NCBI GenBank assembly: GCA_964427895.1
Contig: CAYRUZ010000012.1
Location: 1-30,234, forward strand
Source of the DNA: CAYRUZ01 sp964427895
GTDB lineage: Bacteria; Patescibacteriota; Gracilibacteria; Peribacterales; Peribacteraceae
DNA length: 30,234 bases
Direction of reading: 5' to 3'
In this document: positions 18,701 to 22,196 of the stretch, piece after piece
Layout of the letters: each line of letters begins with the position of its first letter
Position numbering within the stretch: position 1 is the first letter of the stretch
Position numbers and translations under genes: made by a program
The notes under the pieces: model-generated
The model's input: the letters and a program-made list of their open reading frames with translations, nothing else
What the model was told of the DNA's origin: nothing
The model's database searches: none

Positions 18701-19195
18701 GACCTCGATCCCTCCACGTACTACGACGCCGATCTGTGGGGCACGACCCCCGCCGGCATCACCGTAAGCAAGGTCATCAACCGCTTCGTCACGGCGAAGG
18801 AGGGGATCCCGCTCGAGGTGACCGACATCCAGACCAACGCCGCCCTTCTCCCCGGCAAGGACAACCGCGTGCAGGCGGTCGTCACCTGGAACACGAACGT
18901 CAGCGCGACCAGCGCCGTGTCGTTCCAGAAGGGGATCGCCGTCGACGGCACGGGGGCGCTCGTGCAGGTCGTCCCGCCGCTCTCGAGCTACACCCGCAAG
19001 CACGTCGTCCTCCTGCCCAACCTGGATCCGGGCACGGTCTATAGCTTCCGCGTCGAAAGCCGCGATTCCGAGGGCGGTTCCGTCACGTCGCGCATGTATA
19101 CCATCCTGACGCCCCGCCAGGAAGAGAGCGTCTTCGACATCATCACCCGCCAGATCGAATCTCTCTTCGGCTGGCTCGGCAATCTCCGTTCCTGA
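3791..19195 (+). CDS. Giant secreted multidomain repeat protein, putative adhesin (about 5,134 aa)
   Basis: A single uninterrupted 15.4-kb reading frame. The signal peptide spans residues 1-34 (MPIRHR basic start, hydrophobic core about 13-29, cleavage near LRA|Q). An Ig-like head follows (about 84-380), then a Ser-rich spacer (about 385-475), a helical block (about 557-748) and a second copy of the head (about 751-1034). Next comes a WDGGG-type segment and three LamG (concanavalin-A-like) super-modules starting near 1176, 1767 and 2375. Two further beta-rich super-modules and ten fibronectin-III-like domains (about 4035-5105) complete the protein, which ends in a short amphipathic tail. There is no sortase motif or C-terminal membrane anchor. 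ATG 3791 is chosen over an in-frame TTG at 3761 because the signal peptide begins there. I infer surface adhesion or host contact. It lies 4 nt before an ABC transporter pair that may export or assemble it. Confidence 0.9.
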   Translation: MPIRHRASSRRTAALAALAIAVVLSAFGFRSLRAQLADSGSGAVAIPGTGTGAEALPVSGSGAVESVEEPVAEFAAMTRERPGLRVEIAKSALIAGTEDLESRLRVGMADAAGHRVAIATRISSTRERYELSIRPTGTVRPGTYLLTGVLEAPSRAMRRILLHAGDDVGDTELFSREVSWGELAWNVDREYSLAGTEAGVHAALLGSDRGVDCSADISVEVRDPDGESVRPSMVSFQECGDPSSTFDVVFPMEREGEYAMTITASTGSIVRTTSALLTASAEPALVQVRREAPTVAVAGGDVPMAIRLTPSRSFKGTIVEHVPEGWVVTDIAPEATVTDGTVVWSGTWAKGRESVLSYVLHPTVEQAGSTEWGTLSIAGTAVEEPEEPVPASSSSSTDGASSATEASSDTSVLSSSSEMSSDSSSVEIDSPDLSSSSSSSAEESSVSSSDSEASSAGVEGEASAALLGSSSSRRRSFLGDLLGYGEPVSFDELRSWEAVILVPEPSSDGSVASSEASIDSSSSIAAKDAETHSGSVLSLQPLSESFPANVPATFTLLEGDLPELPGEEGATVSDEAALGALVNRLVSDEDVARAVVKSAILDQKAMIAGEIVSDTASMNDLREAFGEAGSIRRSDVVESRISDVIGTSDVLREKLADTVIDHEPELLTAVSGTIDDDTRRTIVRAAVEAMSDGRATLNDATEAVAVAAEELPVQTEISQAISDTVRADDLQRGPLVESIAAETAQAPQEEPLFSVRLKDRNGKTFEPEYHFEKGSVVLAVEPERRFAPGIYTLVVTIRNPLTGDIETIEQDFAWGVLAMNPNQDRYVPGDTARIDIGVLDDQGFIVCNADLSLRVTSPSGEVTLLSTEDRSIDTGSSCGTKSAENVSPDYAAFMTFPEAGTYRLHLEARTVNGTRSLDQRVAVQEYSPVVISRVAATRLWPFGVAPMTVKVKFYEDYAGTIVDTVPGGFVVSDPSPNAVVAPADTGSGTTITWKGSWSAGETATFRYGYDAPNESPQFFLAGPLRVGDLEELRSWQIANDAAKTWDGGGATNNCSTAANWSGDTIPTTTDDIILDGTSTKAMTWDSGCPSTVASWTQSSGYTNTVTVSITNLTVSGNMSIADGTFTAPSGTLTMKGSFTQTAGTFSHNNGTVLLAPTGVRSLTLSAASTFNNLTLDSGLMQYWKLDDLTGTKARDSSRTRTHATFVGSPTWSGSHLNTGPKYYNPGALKTVAASQYITATVTSQAVNTVSLWFKTTSTINTSSACQNLIQFNGGQNIALGNCTTTTGLETIGMYSDTVSHFSYASPTISPGWHHIVFTYAGGGWNAYIDGTWYGGSPSPASFGTHAYALTSVTSESVGHNITGVLDDVRIYSRALVDSEVKRLYAGNKSTGSGTYLLGGSLTVNGNLGIYDGTLDVSPANYSVTVKGNADLQGDFITRAGAFIMNGTGPQTLSGSTIFNSFSITASSARTAYMDFTSRQSVSGSLVLQGAVSNNLSLRSTKIGSGARILYDADSTQLAADIQYVSVKDSYASGGQALVCSNLTEGCIDNGNNRNWTIQTSTISGTVYADLGTTPVASPTVGLTINGAPYITTTANSSGQFTFSNVSMTGGTVLGFFVSGNTTKAATIVVGSGSSMTGIDLYGNTLIVRSEPGTIPVTSALLKIAGNGGGSDMAAVYDVNSSNDLALAGGKSLYVRSGVTYTPGGRISAADLRNYGTMTMGTNKLTLTGSLITDTGTFTTSTGTILQPRNASNALDLGSNSLGNLTIDNGLVGHWKLDDRGGTLMRDSSRYRNNGTLNGTAPLMWSGANLSSRLQFYNPSAVRFNSANNNATVPHSSSLTFTSAMSISMWAKLLGSQATGTCGGAPSTSQYALYKRNANPAGGGYAGYAISTSPTAWGFGMCTGGTCYGANSTTAPVVGSWVHVVAVFTSGTLKIYVNGALEGTAAGPAAVQDRGEPLVFGRTNFCGQYSGDYDALFNGMIDDIRMYNRELTSSEVSTLYAGNKNVTTHTLGTNATIAGKLDMFSAGIDMNGKNLSVSGNMNIQGNLIPNGGTVTLNGSNPQTISGSTVFTNLTKTVSAASTLFLDYTSRQSISGALILRGAASNLLSIRSTKTGSGSPLLLDGDSGSQTVDYVNVRDNDASGGQTILCDTISEGCLSGGNVTNWQIYTNTISGTVYTDQGTTRANAPSVRLAINGNVYGTATADSNGNYAFSNVAMTGGSVLALYTVGSTPAVTVVSGLQSVMTNLDLYGNTLIARNEDAGTPITNAQLRTGASGGMSDVSAVYAVNSNNDLTLASGKSLYVHSGKSYVPGGRVRAANLTNLGTLTMGTYGLTLTGSFITSSGTFTTSTGTLLTSAATSQALNLGGNSLASLTIDNGLLGYWKLDDGIGTVARDSSRYGRNGVATSPVWSGSVLPSRMQFYDPSSLQLNGSSTYVEVSSNADYNLSASDFTISAWIKTTQSSLGTFFSVRDTSGADSGILSVLHINATTAGKVGFDTWNWSSNRVTGTTTVNDGAWHLVTATYKSSTQTATVYVDGVSDATRTQSGNATSTNRTLRIGANIGSAGSVLQPFNGAMDDVRMYSRALSANEVAALYNGNKNTGSGKYVLDGNVTVAGDLRVYSGELRTAGNNVSVSGNMNLQGDLSLAGGTLTLNGAGVQTVSGSTVFSNLSKTVSAASTLYLDYTSRQSVSGALVLRGAASNLLSLRSTRNGSGTYLLLDGDSGSQTIDYANVKDNNASGGQALVCIRCTNSGNNTNWIFPITGTVYADAGVTPIGAGHTVAVSVDGGTPVTTTTDASGNYQLNTVVNAGSVIAVYLTGTPGENGGVVSVSDGNANTVRYDIYKNKLIVRNDNGGSTTNANLATAAGYGDAQLAELYSVSAGTLTMGTDKTLLIPSGHTFAPGNTVNASNVTVQGTFAMSTNAVSVSGSWDSSSGTFTGANTVTFTGSGSIRRGSSSFNALVFNALNGKWTPISSLATAGNLTISAGTLHLSGSSLTVGGTFRNDGTLRMHGTETLTSVTNDTAHGGTVWYDGPSNYTGLNGFTSFANLTLSGAGTWSLNNAISTTGNVVLTSGTLLQKQKTISVGGSWTNNANFTSSGSMVFTGNGTITEPRGFKSVTVNAAGATVALGRPLTVSGSITITAGTLDVSAFNHTLTLSGSLTNNGGFNARAGAVVLNGGNQSVAGSSNTTFYNLTKSVSAAATLTFPAGATTAIQGAATLQGVLGQQLSLRSDTPGSKAPVNIGNAGRSISYVNVRDQNNGNSAVICDTGCTNALNNSGWSFPVSVNVYTDAGTTPAPDGTTVAFGLNGVLQTTADTVSGSARFTSVEVLPGDILTFWTSGESMKGATIVVSDAQQLSIPLYANALILRSEGASSITNADIADGTIADGDLASVYQVSGGNLTVTTPYTLIVPASSTFAPGGTVTTGNVDVRGTFAMASNAVSVSRNWNSRTGTFTGSNTVTFTGSGSIAKGSSSFAALAFNAANGLWTASGGLATTGNLTISNGKLSLSGASLTIGGTFRNDAVLQMLGSETLSLTNDAAHGGTVIFTGSSSYSGLDGITSFANLTISGSGLWTLNNDITVNGNHTITRGTLRQNQKTITVAGNWTDTGVFVGSGSTVFTSDATVTEPRHFGSVTVNAPAKTVTLASPLNVSGSIVLRGGTLDVGSNRTISLDGTWEKESGGAFTPGTGTVRLTGGNQTLSGSTTFHALSKRTSAAATLTFGAGTTQTVQGAWTMRGSVGNTLSLQSSVNGQQWSINPASYDLQYISVQGSDNTSGTTILAANDATNAGNNTGWAFPMVVTVVHRDGSAYTSGITVTAIVNDDAPVTSSTDGSGIATFNDGNPSHLVPNLDSGALLALHFSTGTETGSLITVTNGTSLGFTLYGNTLSVGAQNGSAITNSMLNTESGVLLSANLPLVYSMSGTSLVLNDGVRLRNADGRYAPGSKIYANDVSIAGTFEMGDDDVRVSGEWDATDGVFTADNTVYFTATGTENVISNGNYFHNVVFIVEDGSSAHWTFVDAFQYTGTVSIVNPSGSTDLFAPIVSDVTATAITETTARIVWRTNEASTEQVRYGTGSGLYYRSASGNGEDFNMTHVIFLTGLDPGTQYFFRAYSADEGDNVGSSAELSFTTLSSDTAPPVISSTATGSVTTTSAQITWNTDETATGAVLYGTAEDDLSSVVTGGSSYNMHHVLSMTSLTPGTEYFFKVRSTDASGNSAESSVFSFTTTGLDTTPPVISSTATGSLATTSVLITWNTNESATGAVLYGTAEDDLSFVVSGGGSYNMRHAVPVSGLAPGTGYFFKVRSTDAAGNSAESPVFSFTTLSSDTAPPVISSTATGSVTTTSAQITWNTDETATGAVLYGTAEDDLSSVVTGGSSYNMHHVLSMTSLTPGTEYFFKVRSTDASGNSAESSVFSFTTTGLDTTPPVISSTATGSLATTSVIISWQTDEVTTEVVNYGTDGGSLDQSATTGTNNMRHFIPITGLSSGTRYYYQVVSVDTSGNIATGDLLSFTTPSPDTTAPEVSDLAASLVTDVAAVLTWTTDEGAQSTVAFGTESGSLAGTTSRTSLDNAHYVILDGLSAGTPYYYQITSTDADGNSDVQSIASFTTRSELFTDEQLQSAVSSAVSAVSRGGGGGWRDVQWPRLSDVAIAALDGDSVTVTWNTDEPAMSLLKLGKDSTGERGAFDPSSLTGSLTHSVTVSHLSPGTTYKFVAISYDTAGNAGLSEEQTFTTPGPSADASSSSVASSENSSTSSLHPAPEEAKTGLDAFAAALEKTVSVAQDLKGKVDEAAYTMALRSGILTLRTIAGATLPAVFSSEPKVEVTDTTATITWTTDEPGNSLVSYGKDDSSAAAYVQTSGEAGADESEHSVTLHGLEPGTRYRYKARTVTILGTEAVSGDLVFTTSQSTVEILTFKAEVLSENSARFTWTTSAPTTSAVTVSPYLDGVVVPEQALRESDGEFGTEHSIVVRDLDPSTYYDADLWGTTPAGITVSKVINRFVTAKEGIPLEVTDIQTNAALLPGKDNRVQAVVTWNTNVSATSAVSFQKGIAVDGTGALVQVVPPLSSYTRKHVVLLPNLDPGTVYSFRVESRDSEGGSVTSRMYTILTPRQEESVFDIITRQIESLFGWLGNLRS
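7316..7950 (+). repeat. LamG domain 1 of the giant protein
   Basis: The domain begins with GLMQYWKLDDLTGTKARDSS and ends with the classic LamG_3 closing signature DDVRIYSRALVDSEVKRLYAGN. This fold (a jelly-roll sandwich) usually binds carbohydrates or proteins outside the cell. It opens the first of three super-modules. After it come beta-strand repeats, a SGTVYADLGTT carboxypeptidase-regulatory-like domain and a GNTLIVRSE segment, before the next LamG. Confidence 0.85.
9088..9795 (+). repeat. LamG domain 2 of the giant protein
   Basis: Second copy, beginning GLVGHWKLDDRGGTLMRDSS and closing with DDIRMYNRELTSSEVSTLYAGN. It starts 1,772 bp after the first, so the whole super-module is repeated, not only the LamG domain. 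It includes a cysteine-containing insertion (around GTCGGAPSTS and GMCTGGTCYG) that the other two copies lack, possibly disulfide-bonded outside the cell. Confidence 0.85.
10913..11580 (+). repeat. LamG domain 3 of the giant protein
   Basis: Third copy, beginning GLLGYWKLDDGIGTVARDSS and closing with DDVRMYSRALSANEVAALYNGN, 1,825 bp after the second. The downstream segment (ISGTVY-like domain at about 12070) passes into a different pair of super-modules, so the LamG series ends here. Confidence 0.85.
12068..15183 (+). repeat. Two beta-rich super-modules of the giant protein
   Basis: Two consecutive copies of about 1.55-1.57 kb, starting near 12068 (ITGTVYADAGVTP) and 13636 (VSVNVYTDAGTTP). 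A third partial start lies at about 15184 (VVTVVHRDGSAYT). Each copy runs through a cue such as GTFAMSTNAVSVSGSW or GTFAMASNAVSVSRNW, then GGTFRND, NDTAHGGTV or NDAAHGGTV, FANLT, and VTEPRHFGSVTVNA-like stretches. The regular short strands with Thr/Ser/Gly turns suggest a beta-solenoid or stacked beta-sandwich stalk. Confidence 0.7.
16167..16536 (+). repeat. Perfect 370-bp direct repeat, copy 1
   Basis: Identical base for base, by eye, to 16743-17112, at an offset of 576 bp (two FnIII units). It covers the end of FnIII domain 1, all of domain 2 and the beginning of domain 3. Identity stops at GAGCGT followed by CCTC here and GATC in copy 2. Confidence 0.9.
16743..17112 (+). repeat. Perfect 370-bp direct repeat, copy 2
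   Basis: Second copy of 16167-16536, covering the end of FnIII domain 3, all of domain 4 and the beginning of domain 5. Adjacent domains 3 and 5 have diverged. The identical stretch therefore points to recent duplication or gene conversion, or possibly to an assembly artefact. Confidence 0.9.
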
Positions 19196-19199
19196 TCCC

Positions 19200-20582
19200 A
19201 TGGAAAACACCAACCCCGTCATCACCGTCCGCGACCTCAACGTCACCTACTTCCCCGGGAAGAGCAACGAGGTCCACGCGCTCAAGGACATCAACCTCGA
19301 GATCTTCCCCGGGGAGTACATCATCTTCTTCGGCCCCTCCGGTTGCGGAAAATCCACGCTGCTCTACTCGCTCGCGGGCCTCGAGAGGAAGATCGAGGGC
19401 GACATCGTCGTGCGTGGCCAGAACCTCCGCACGCTCAGCCAGAGGGAACTCGAGAACTATTACCAGCGTACCATCGGCATGGTGTTCCAGTCGTACCACC
19501 TGATTCCGTCGCTGTCCGTGGAGGAGAACGTCGCGCTGCCGCAGGTGGCGCTCCGCGGCGCGAAGGGCCAGCGCCTGCGGAAGGCGCAGGAGCTCCTCGA
19601 GAAGTTCGGCGTCGGCGCCCAGCGCAAGAAGCTGCCCGCGGAACTCTCCGGAGGCCAGCAGCAGCGCGTCGCCATCTGCCGCTCGCTCATGAACGACCCC
19701 GAGGTCATCGTCGCGGACGAACCGGTGGGCAACCTCGATTCCGTCTCGTCCGAGGAGGTGATGACTCTCCTGCGGTCGCTCAACGACAACCTCCGCAAGA
19801 CCGTCATCCTCGTCACGCACGACCCGTCCCATCTGCACCACGCGCACCGCATCTTCTACCTGCGCGACGGCGCGATCACGGGCACGAAGGTCAACACCGA
19901 GGCGGAACGCCAAAAGTCCCCCGTCACGAGCATGGTGACGAGCCTGCACTCTTCCTTGCGCCACTGGGCCCGTACCTTCCTCCCGGAGACGATGGGCAGC
20001 GAGGACCAGTCGGTCGTCCTGCGCGCCGAGGAGCTCATCGCCGACGTCTTCGCGGGCATGTCGCTCGAGGAGATGGGCGTGCTCGCGGAGCGCGTCGCGT
20101 CGCTCTTCACGACCGAGCATCACGACGTCGCCTCCCTCGTGCGCTTCCTCCGCGCGTCGCCGAAGGAGGGGGGTCTCGGCATGCATCCCGAGCGGGCCGA
20201 GAAGATGGGCCATCAAATCCAGAAGCTCACGAGCGAGATGTGGGTGCTCCACCGCCTGGAGGAGGCCGAAAAGGATCCCGCTTCCGAGCGCAGGGACATC
20301 CGTCGCATGATCCTCGACGACGAGAAGATCGTCCTCGACGACGCGGAGGCGGTCCGTCGCCTCGACGGCGTGATCGCCCGTCTGCTGCACCGTCACGTCA
20401 CCATCCACCAGGCGATGGCGATGCTCGTCGAGCCGGTGAGCCGCGGCGGGGTCGGCATGGACCCCCGCTCCGCGCGCAACGTCCTCCGCCGCCTCGAGTT
20501 CCTCGCGCAGGTCCCTCCCGTCGTACCGCCTCCTCCCGCATCCGCTCCGCCCGGCGAGTCCGCTTCCCCCTCCGAGCGATGA
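19200..20582 (+). CDS. ABC transporter ATP-binding protein, MacB/LolD type, with novel C-terminal extension (460 aa)
   Basis: Cytoplasmic ATPase that powers the permease encoded next. Residues 1-225 form a complete nucleotide-binding domain: Walker A GPSGCGKST (45-53), Q-loop glutamine 97, signature LSGGQ (149-153), Walker B VIVADE (169-174) and switch histidine H207. The sequence style (MVFQSYHLIPSLSVEENV) fits the LolD/MacB/FtsE group. That group normally ends near 230 residues. Here about 235 more follow, mostly helical, with an internal repeat: GGLGMHPERA at 324-333 and GGVGMDPRSA at 416-425. A Pro-rich tail ends the protein. I do not recognise the extension. The start lies 4 nt after the giant gene's stop and the stop overlaps the permease start (ATGA), so all three are probably one transcript. 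Confidence 0.93.
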   Translation: MENTNPVITVRDLNVTYFPGKSNEVHALKDINLEIFPGEYIIFFGPSGCGKSTLLYSLAGLERKIEGDIVVRGQNLRTLSQRELENYYQRTIGMVFQSYHLIPSLSVEENVALPQVALRGAKGQRLRKAQELLEKFGVGAQRKKLPAELSGGQQQRVAICRSLMNDPEVIVADEPVGNLDSVSSEEVMTLLRSLNDNLRKTVILVTHDPSHLHHAHRIFYLRDGAITGTKVNTEAERQKSPVTSMVTSLHSSLRHWARTFLPETMGSEDQSVVLRAEELIADVFAGMSLEEMGVLAERVASLFTTEHHDVASLVRFLRASPKEGGLGMHPERAEKMGHQIQKLTSEMWVLHRLEEAEKDPASERRDIRRMILDDEKIVLDDAEAVRRLDGVIARLLHRHVTIHQAMAMLVEPVSRGGVGMDPRSARNVLRRLEFLAQVPPVVPPPPASAPPGESASPSER

Positions 20583-21775
20583 ACATCCTCGATCTCCTCT
20601 CCCTGTCGACCCGCATGTTCAAAACGCGCCCGATGCGCACGTTCTTGACCATCCTCGGCGTCGGCATCGGCATCGGGACCGTGCTCTTCCTGGTCGGTCT
20701 CGGCTACGGGCTGCAGCAGGTCATCCTCCAGCGCATCGCGTCGGCCGACGCCCTCCTCACGCTCGACGTCTCGCCGGGCCCCTCGGACAGCGTGCGCCTG
20801 ACGCCCGAGACGATCGCCGGCCTTTCCGCCATGCCCGAGGTGCGCGAGGTCAGCCGGCTCAAGAACTACTCGGCGCAGGTCTCCGTCGCCGCCATCACGA
20901 GCAACGCGCAGGTTTCCATGGTCGACCAGTCGTTTTTCCGCCTGCAGGGCGTGCGCCTGGCCGCGGGCAGAGCGTACGGACCCGATGAGGCGGGCGCGAT
21001 CGTCGTCTCCGGCGCCACCGCGAGGCTCTTTAACCTGTCGCCGATGGACATCATCGGCAAAACACTCGCGGTCGATCTGCTCCTGCCCGCCGATGCGGCC
21101 ACGAAGGCGAAGAACCGCACCGTGCGCCTGCCGGTCGAGGTGCACGTGGTCGGCGTGCTCGACGACGACGTGCAGAGCGTCGTGATGATGCCGTTCGTCG
21201 CCATTCCCGGCGAGCCCCTGCGCGCCGTCGATCAGCTCAAGGTGCGCGTCGCCGGCGACACCGTGCTCGAGCCGGTGCGCGACGCGCTCATCAAGCGGGG
21301 ATTCGTCGTCTCGGCGCTGTCCGACGTCATCGAGCAGGCCAACCGCATCTTCCGCATCGTCCAGGCGGTCCTCGCGCTGTTCGGCCTCGTGGCCCTCTTC
21401 GTCTCCGCCATCGGCATGTTCAACACCATGACGATCGCGCTGCTCGAGCGCACGAATGAGATCGGCATCATGCGCTCCATCGGCATCCGCCGTTCCGATG
21501 TCCGCAAGCTCTTCCTCCTCGAATCCATGCTCATGGGTTTCCTCGGCGGTCTCGTCGGCGTGGGCGTCGGCATGCTCGGAGGATTCGTCGCGAACGCCGC
21601 CATCAACGTCCTGGCGCGCCGTTTCGGCGGAACGGAGCTCTCGCTCTTCCTTTTCCCGACGTGGTTCGTGATCCTCATCATCGTGTTCTCCGCCGTCATC
21701 GGCTTCCTGACGGGTCTGTATCCCTCCCGCCGCGCCTCGCGCCTCAATCCGCTGGATGCCCTGCGGTACAAGTGA
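20579..21775 (+). CDS. MacB/FtsX-family ABC transporter permease (398 aa)
   Basis: Integral membrane partner of the preceding ATPase. Topology is typical of the family. TM1 is at about residues 21-43 (TILGVGIGIGTVLFLVGLG), followed by a large extracytoplasmic domain (about 45-260). Three more helices follow at about 265-290, 315-345 and 361-381, then the characteristic ending SRRASRLNPLDALRYK. The cytoplasmic coupling segment after TM2 (ALLERTNEIGIMRSIGIRRSDV) is the standard MacB/LolC/LolE motif. These transporters act by mechanotransmission, extruding lipoproteins, peptides or toxins or regulating envelope enzymes, rather than by passing substrate through a channel. The start is the ATG of the ATGA overlap; the longer open frame upstream is a shadow of the ATPase gene. 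Placement directly behind the giant adhesin suggests a role in its release, assembly or anchoring, which is inference. Confidence 0.93.
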   Translation: MNILDLLSLSTRMFKTRPMRTFLTILGVGIGIGTVLFLVGLGYGLQQVILQRIASADALLTLDVSPGPSDSVRLTPETIAGLSAMPEVREVSRLKNYSAQVSVAAITSNAQVSMVDQSFFRLQGVRLAAGRAYGPDEAGAIVVSGATARLFNLSPMDIIGKTLAVDLLLPADAATKAKNRTVRLPVEVHVVGVLDDDVQSVVMMPFVAIPGEPLRAVDQLKVRVAGDTVLEPVRDALIKRGFVVSALSDVIEQANRIFRIVQAVLALFGLVALFVSAIGMFNTMTIALLERTNEIGIMRSIGIRRSDVRKLFLLESMLMGFLGGLVGVGVGMLGGFVANAAINVLARRFGGTELSLFLFPTWFVILIIVFSAVIGFLTGLYPSRRASRLNPLDALRYK

Positions 21776-21790
21776 TGCCCTTTCCTCGCC

Positions 21791-22165
21791 ATGCGTCATC
21801 CTCCCGAATCGCCGCTTCAAACCCTTCGTTCCCTCCGCGTCGAGCCGTCCCAGGCGGTCGCCGCGCTGAAGGCCGTCGCCGCGCTGGCCAAGGAGCGCGG
21901 GCGGAAGAAGGCGCCGCGCCTCAACGCCGGGCAGGAGCGTGCCGCGCTCGCGATCCTGAGCGATCTGCAGGGGCATTTCCGCCAGTGGGCGGACCTGCTC
22001 GGTCCTCTCGACCCGTTTTCGCGTCGGTTTTCCGACGCGGCGGTCGCGATCGAACTCCATGCCCGCGACTTCCTGGCGATCACCGATGAGAACAGGGCAT
22101 TCGTAAAGCAAACGCTCGAAACCTGCCGCGGCCGCATCGAGGAGCTCTTTTCGACCGGGGAGTGA
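21791..22165 (+). CDS. Hypothetical helical protein (124 aa)
   Basis: No family recognised. It is Ala/Leu/Arg-rich and predicted by eye to be nearly all alpha-helical (SQAVAALKAVAALAKERGRK, then GQERAALAILSDLQGHFRQW, and FVKQTLETCRGRIEELF). It has no signal peptide or membrane helix, so it is a cytoplasmic protein. It starts 15 nt after the permease stop with a CCCTTTCCTCGCC tract upstream and no Shine-Dalgarno site. It is probably the last gene of the giant-protein/ABC operon. A candidate promoter for the next gene follows its stop. Confidence 0.7.
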   Translation: MRHPPESPLQTLRSLRVEPSQAVAALKAVAALAKERGRKKAPRLNAGQERAALAILSDLQGHFRQWADLLGPLDPFSRRFSDAAVAIELHARDFLAITDENRAFVKQTLETCRGRIEELFSTGE

Positions 22166-22182
22166 CATCGCCGGAAGTTCGG

Positions 22183-22188
22183 TATAGT
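22183..22188 (+). promoter_or_regulatory. -10-like element, candidate leaderless promoter
   Basis: TATAGT lies 8 nt before ATG 22197, so initiation at the usual distance falls on or just before the start codon. No convincing -35 box is seen; GTGACA at 22162-22167 is only 15 bp away. It sits in the 31-nt gap between the small helical protein gene and the nuclease gene. Confidence 0.4.
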
Positions 22189-22196
22189 GGAACCCG

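Larger units (their letters stand above)
15892..19110 (+). repeat. Array of ten fibronectin-III-like domains
   Basis: Ten domains of about 95 aa share the pattern I(T/S)W-T-(D/N)E (C strand), GL-PGT-Y-(F/Y) (turn before the F strand) and a closing FTT. Domains 1-6 are contiguous (about 15900-17630, 288-bp period). Domain 7 (about 17716) is followed by a Ser-rich linker plus helical stretch (about 17998-18234). Domains 8-10 complete the C-terminus. They also resemble the N-terminal domain of purple acid phosphatases. Such arrays usually act as spacers that hold binding domains away from the cell. Confidence 0.85.

Noticed and set aside
17024..19246. Minus-strand open frame of 740 codons over the FnIII array
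   Set aside because: Same type of shadow. The low-complexity Arg/Gly/Asp composition mirrors repeated plus-strand codons, and no motif is recognisable.
19193..20582. TGA recoded as glycine (Gracilibacteria/SR1 code)
   Set aside because: TGA ends the giant gene, the ATPase, the permease and the nuclease exactly where the next gene begins, and conserved glycines in the enzymes are ordinary GGN codons.
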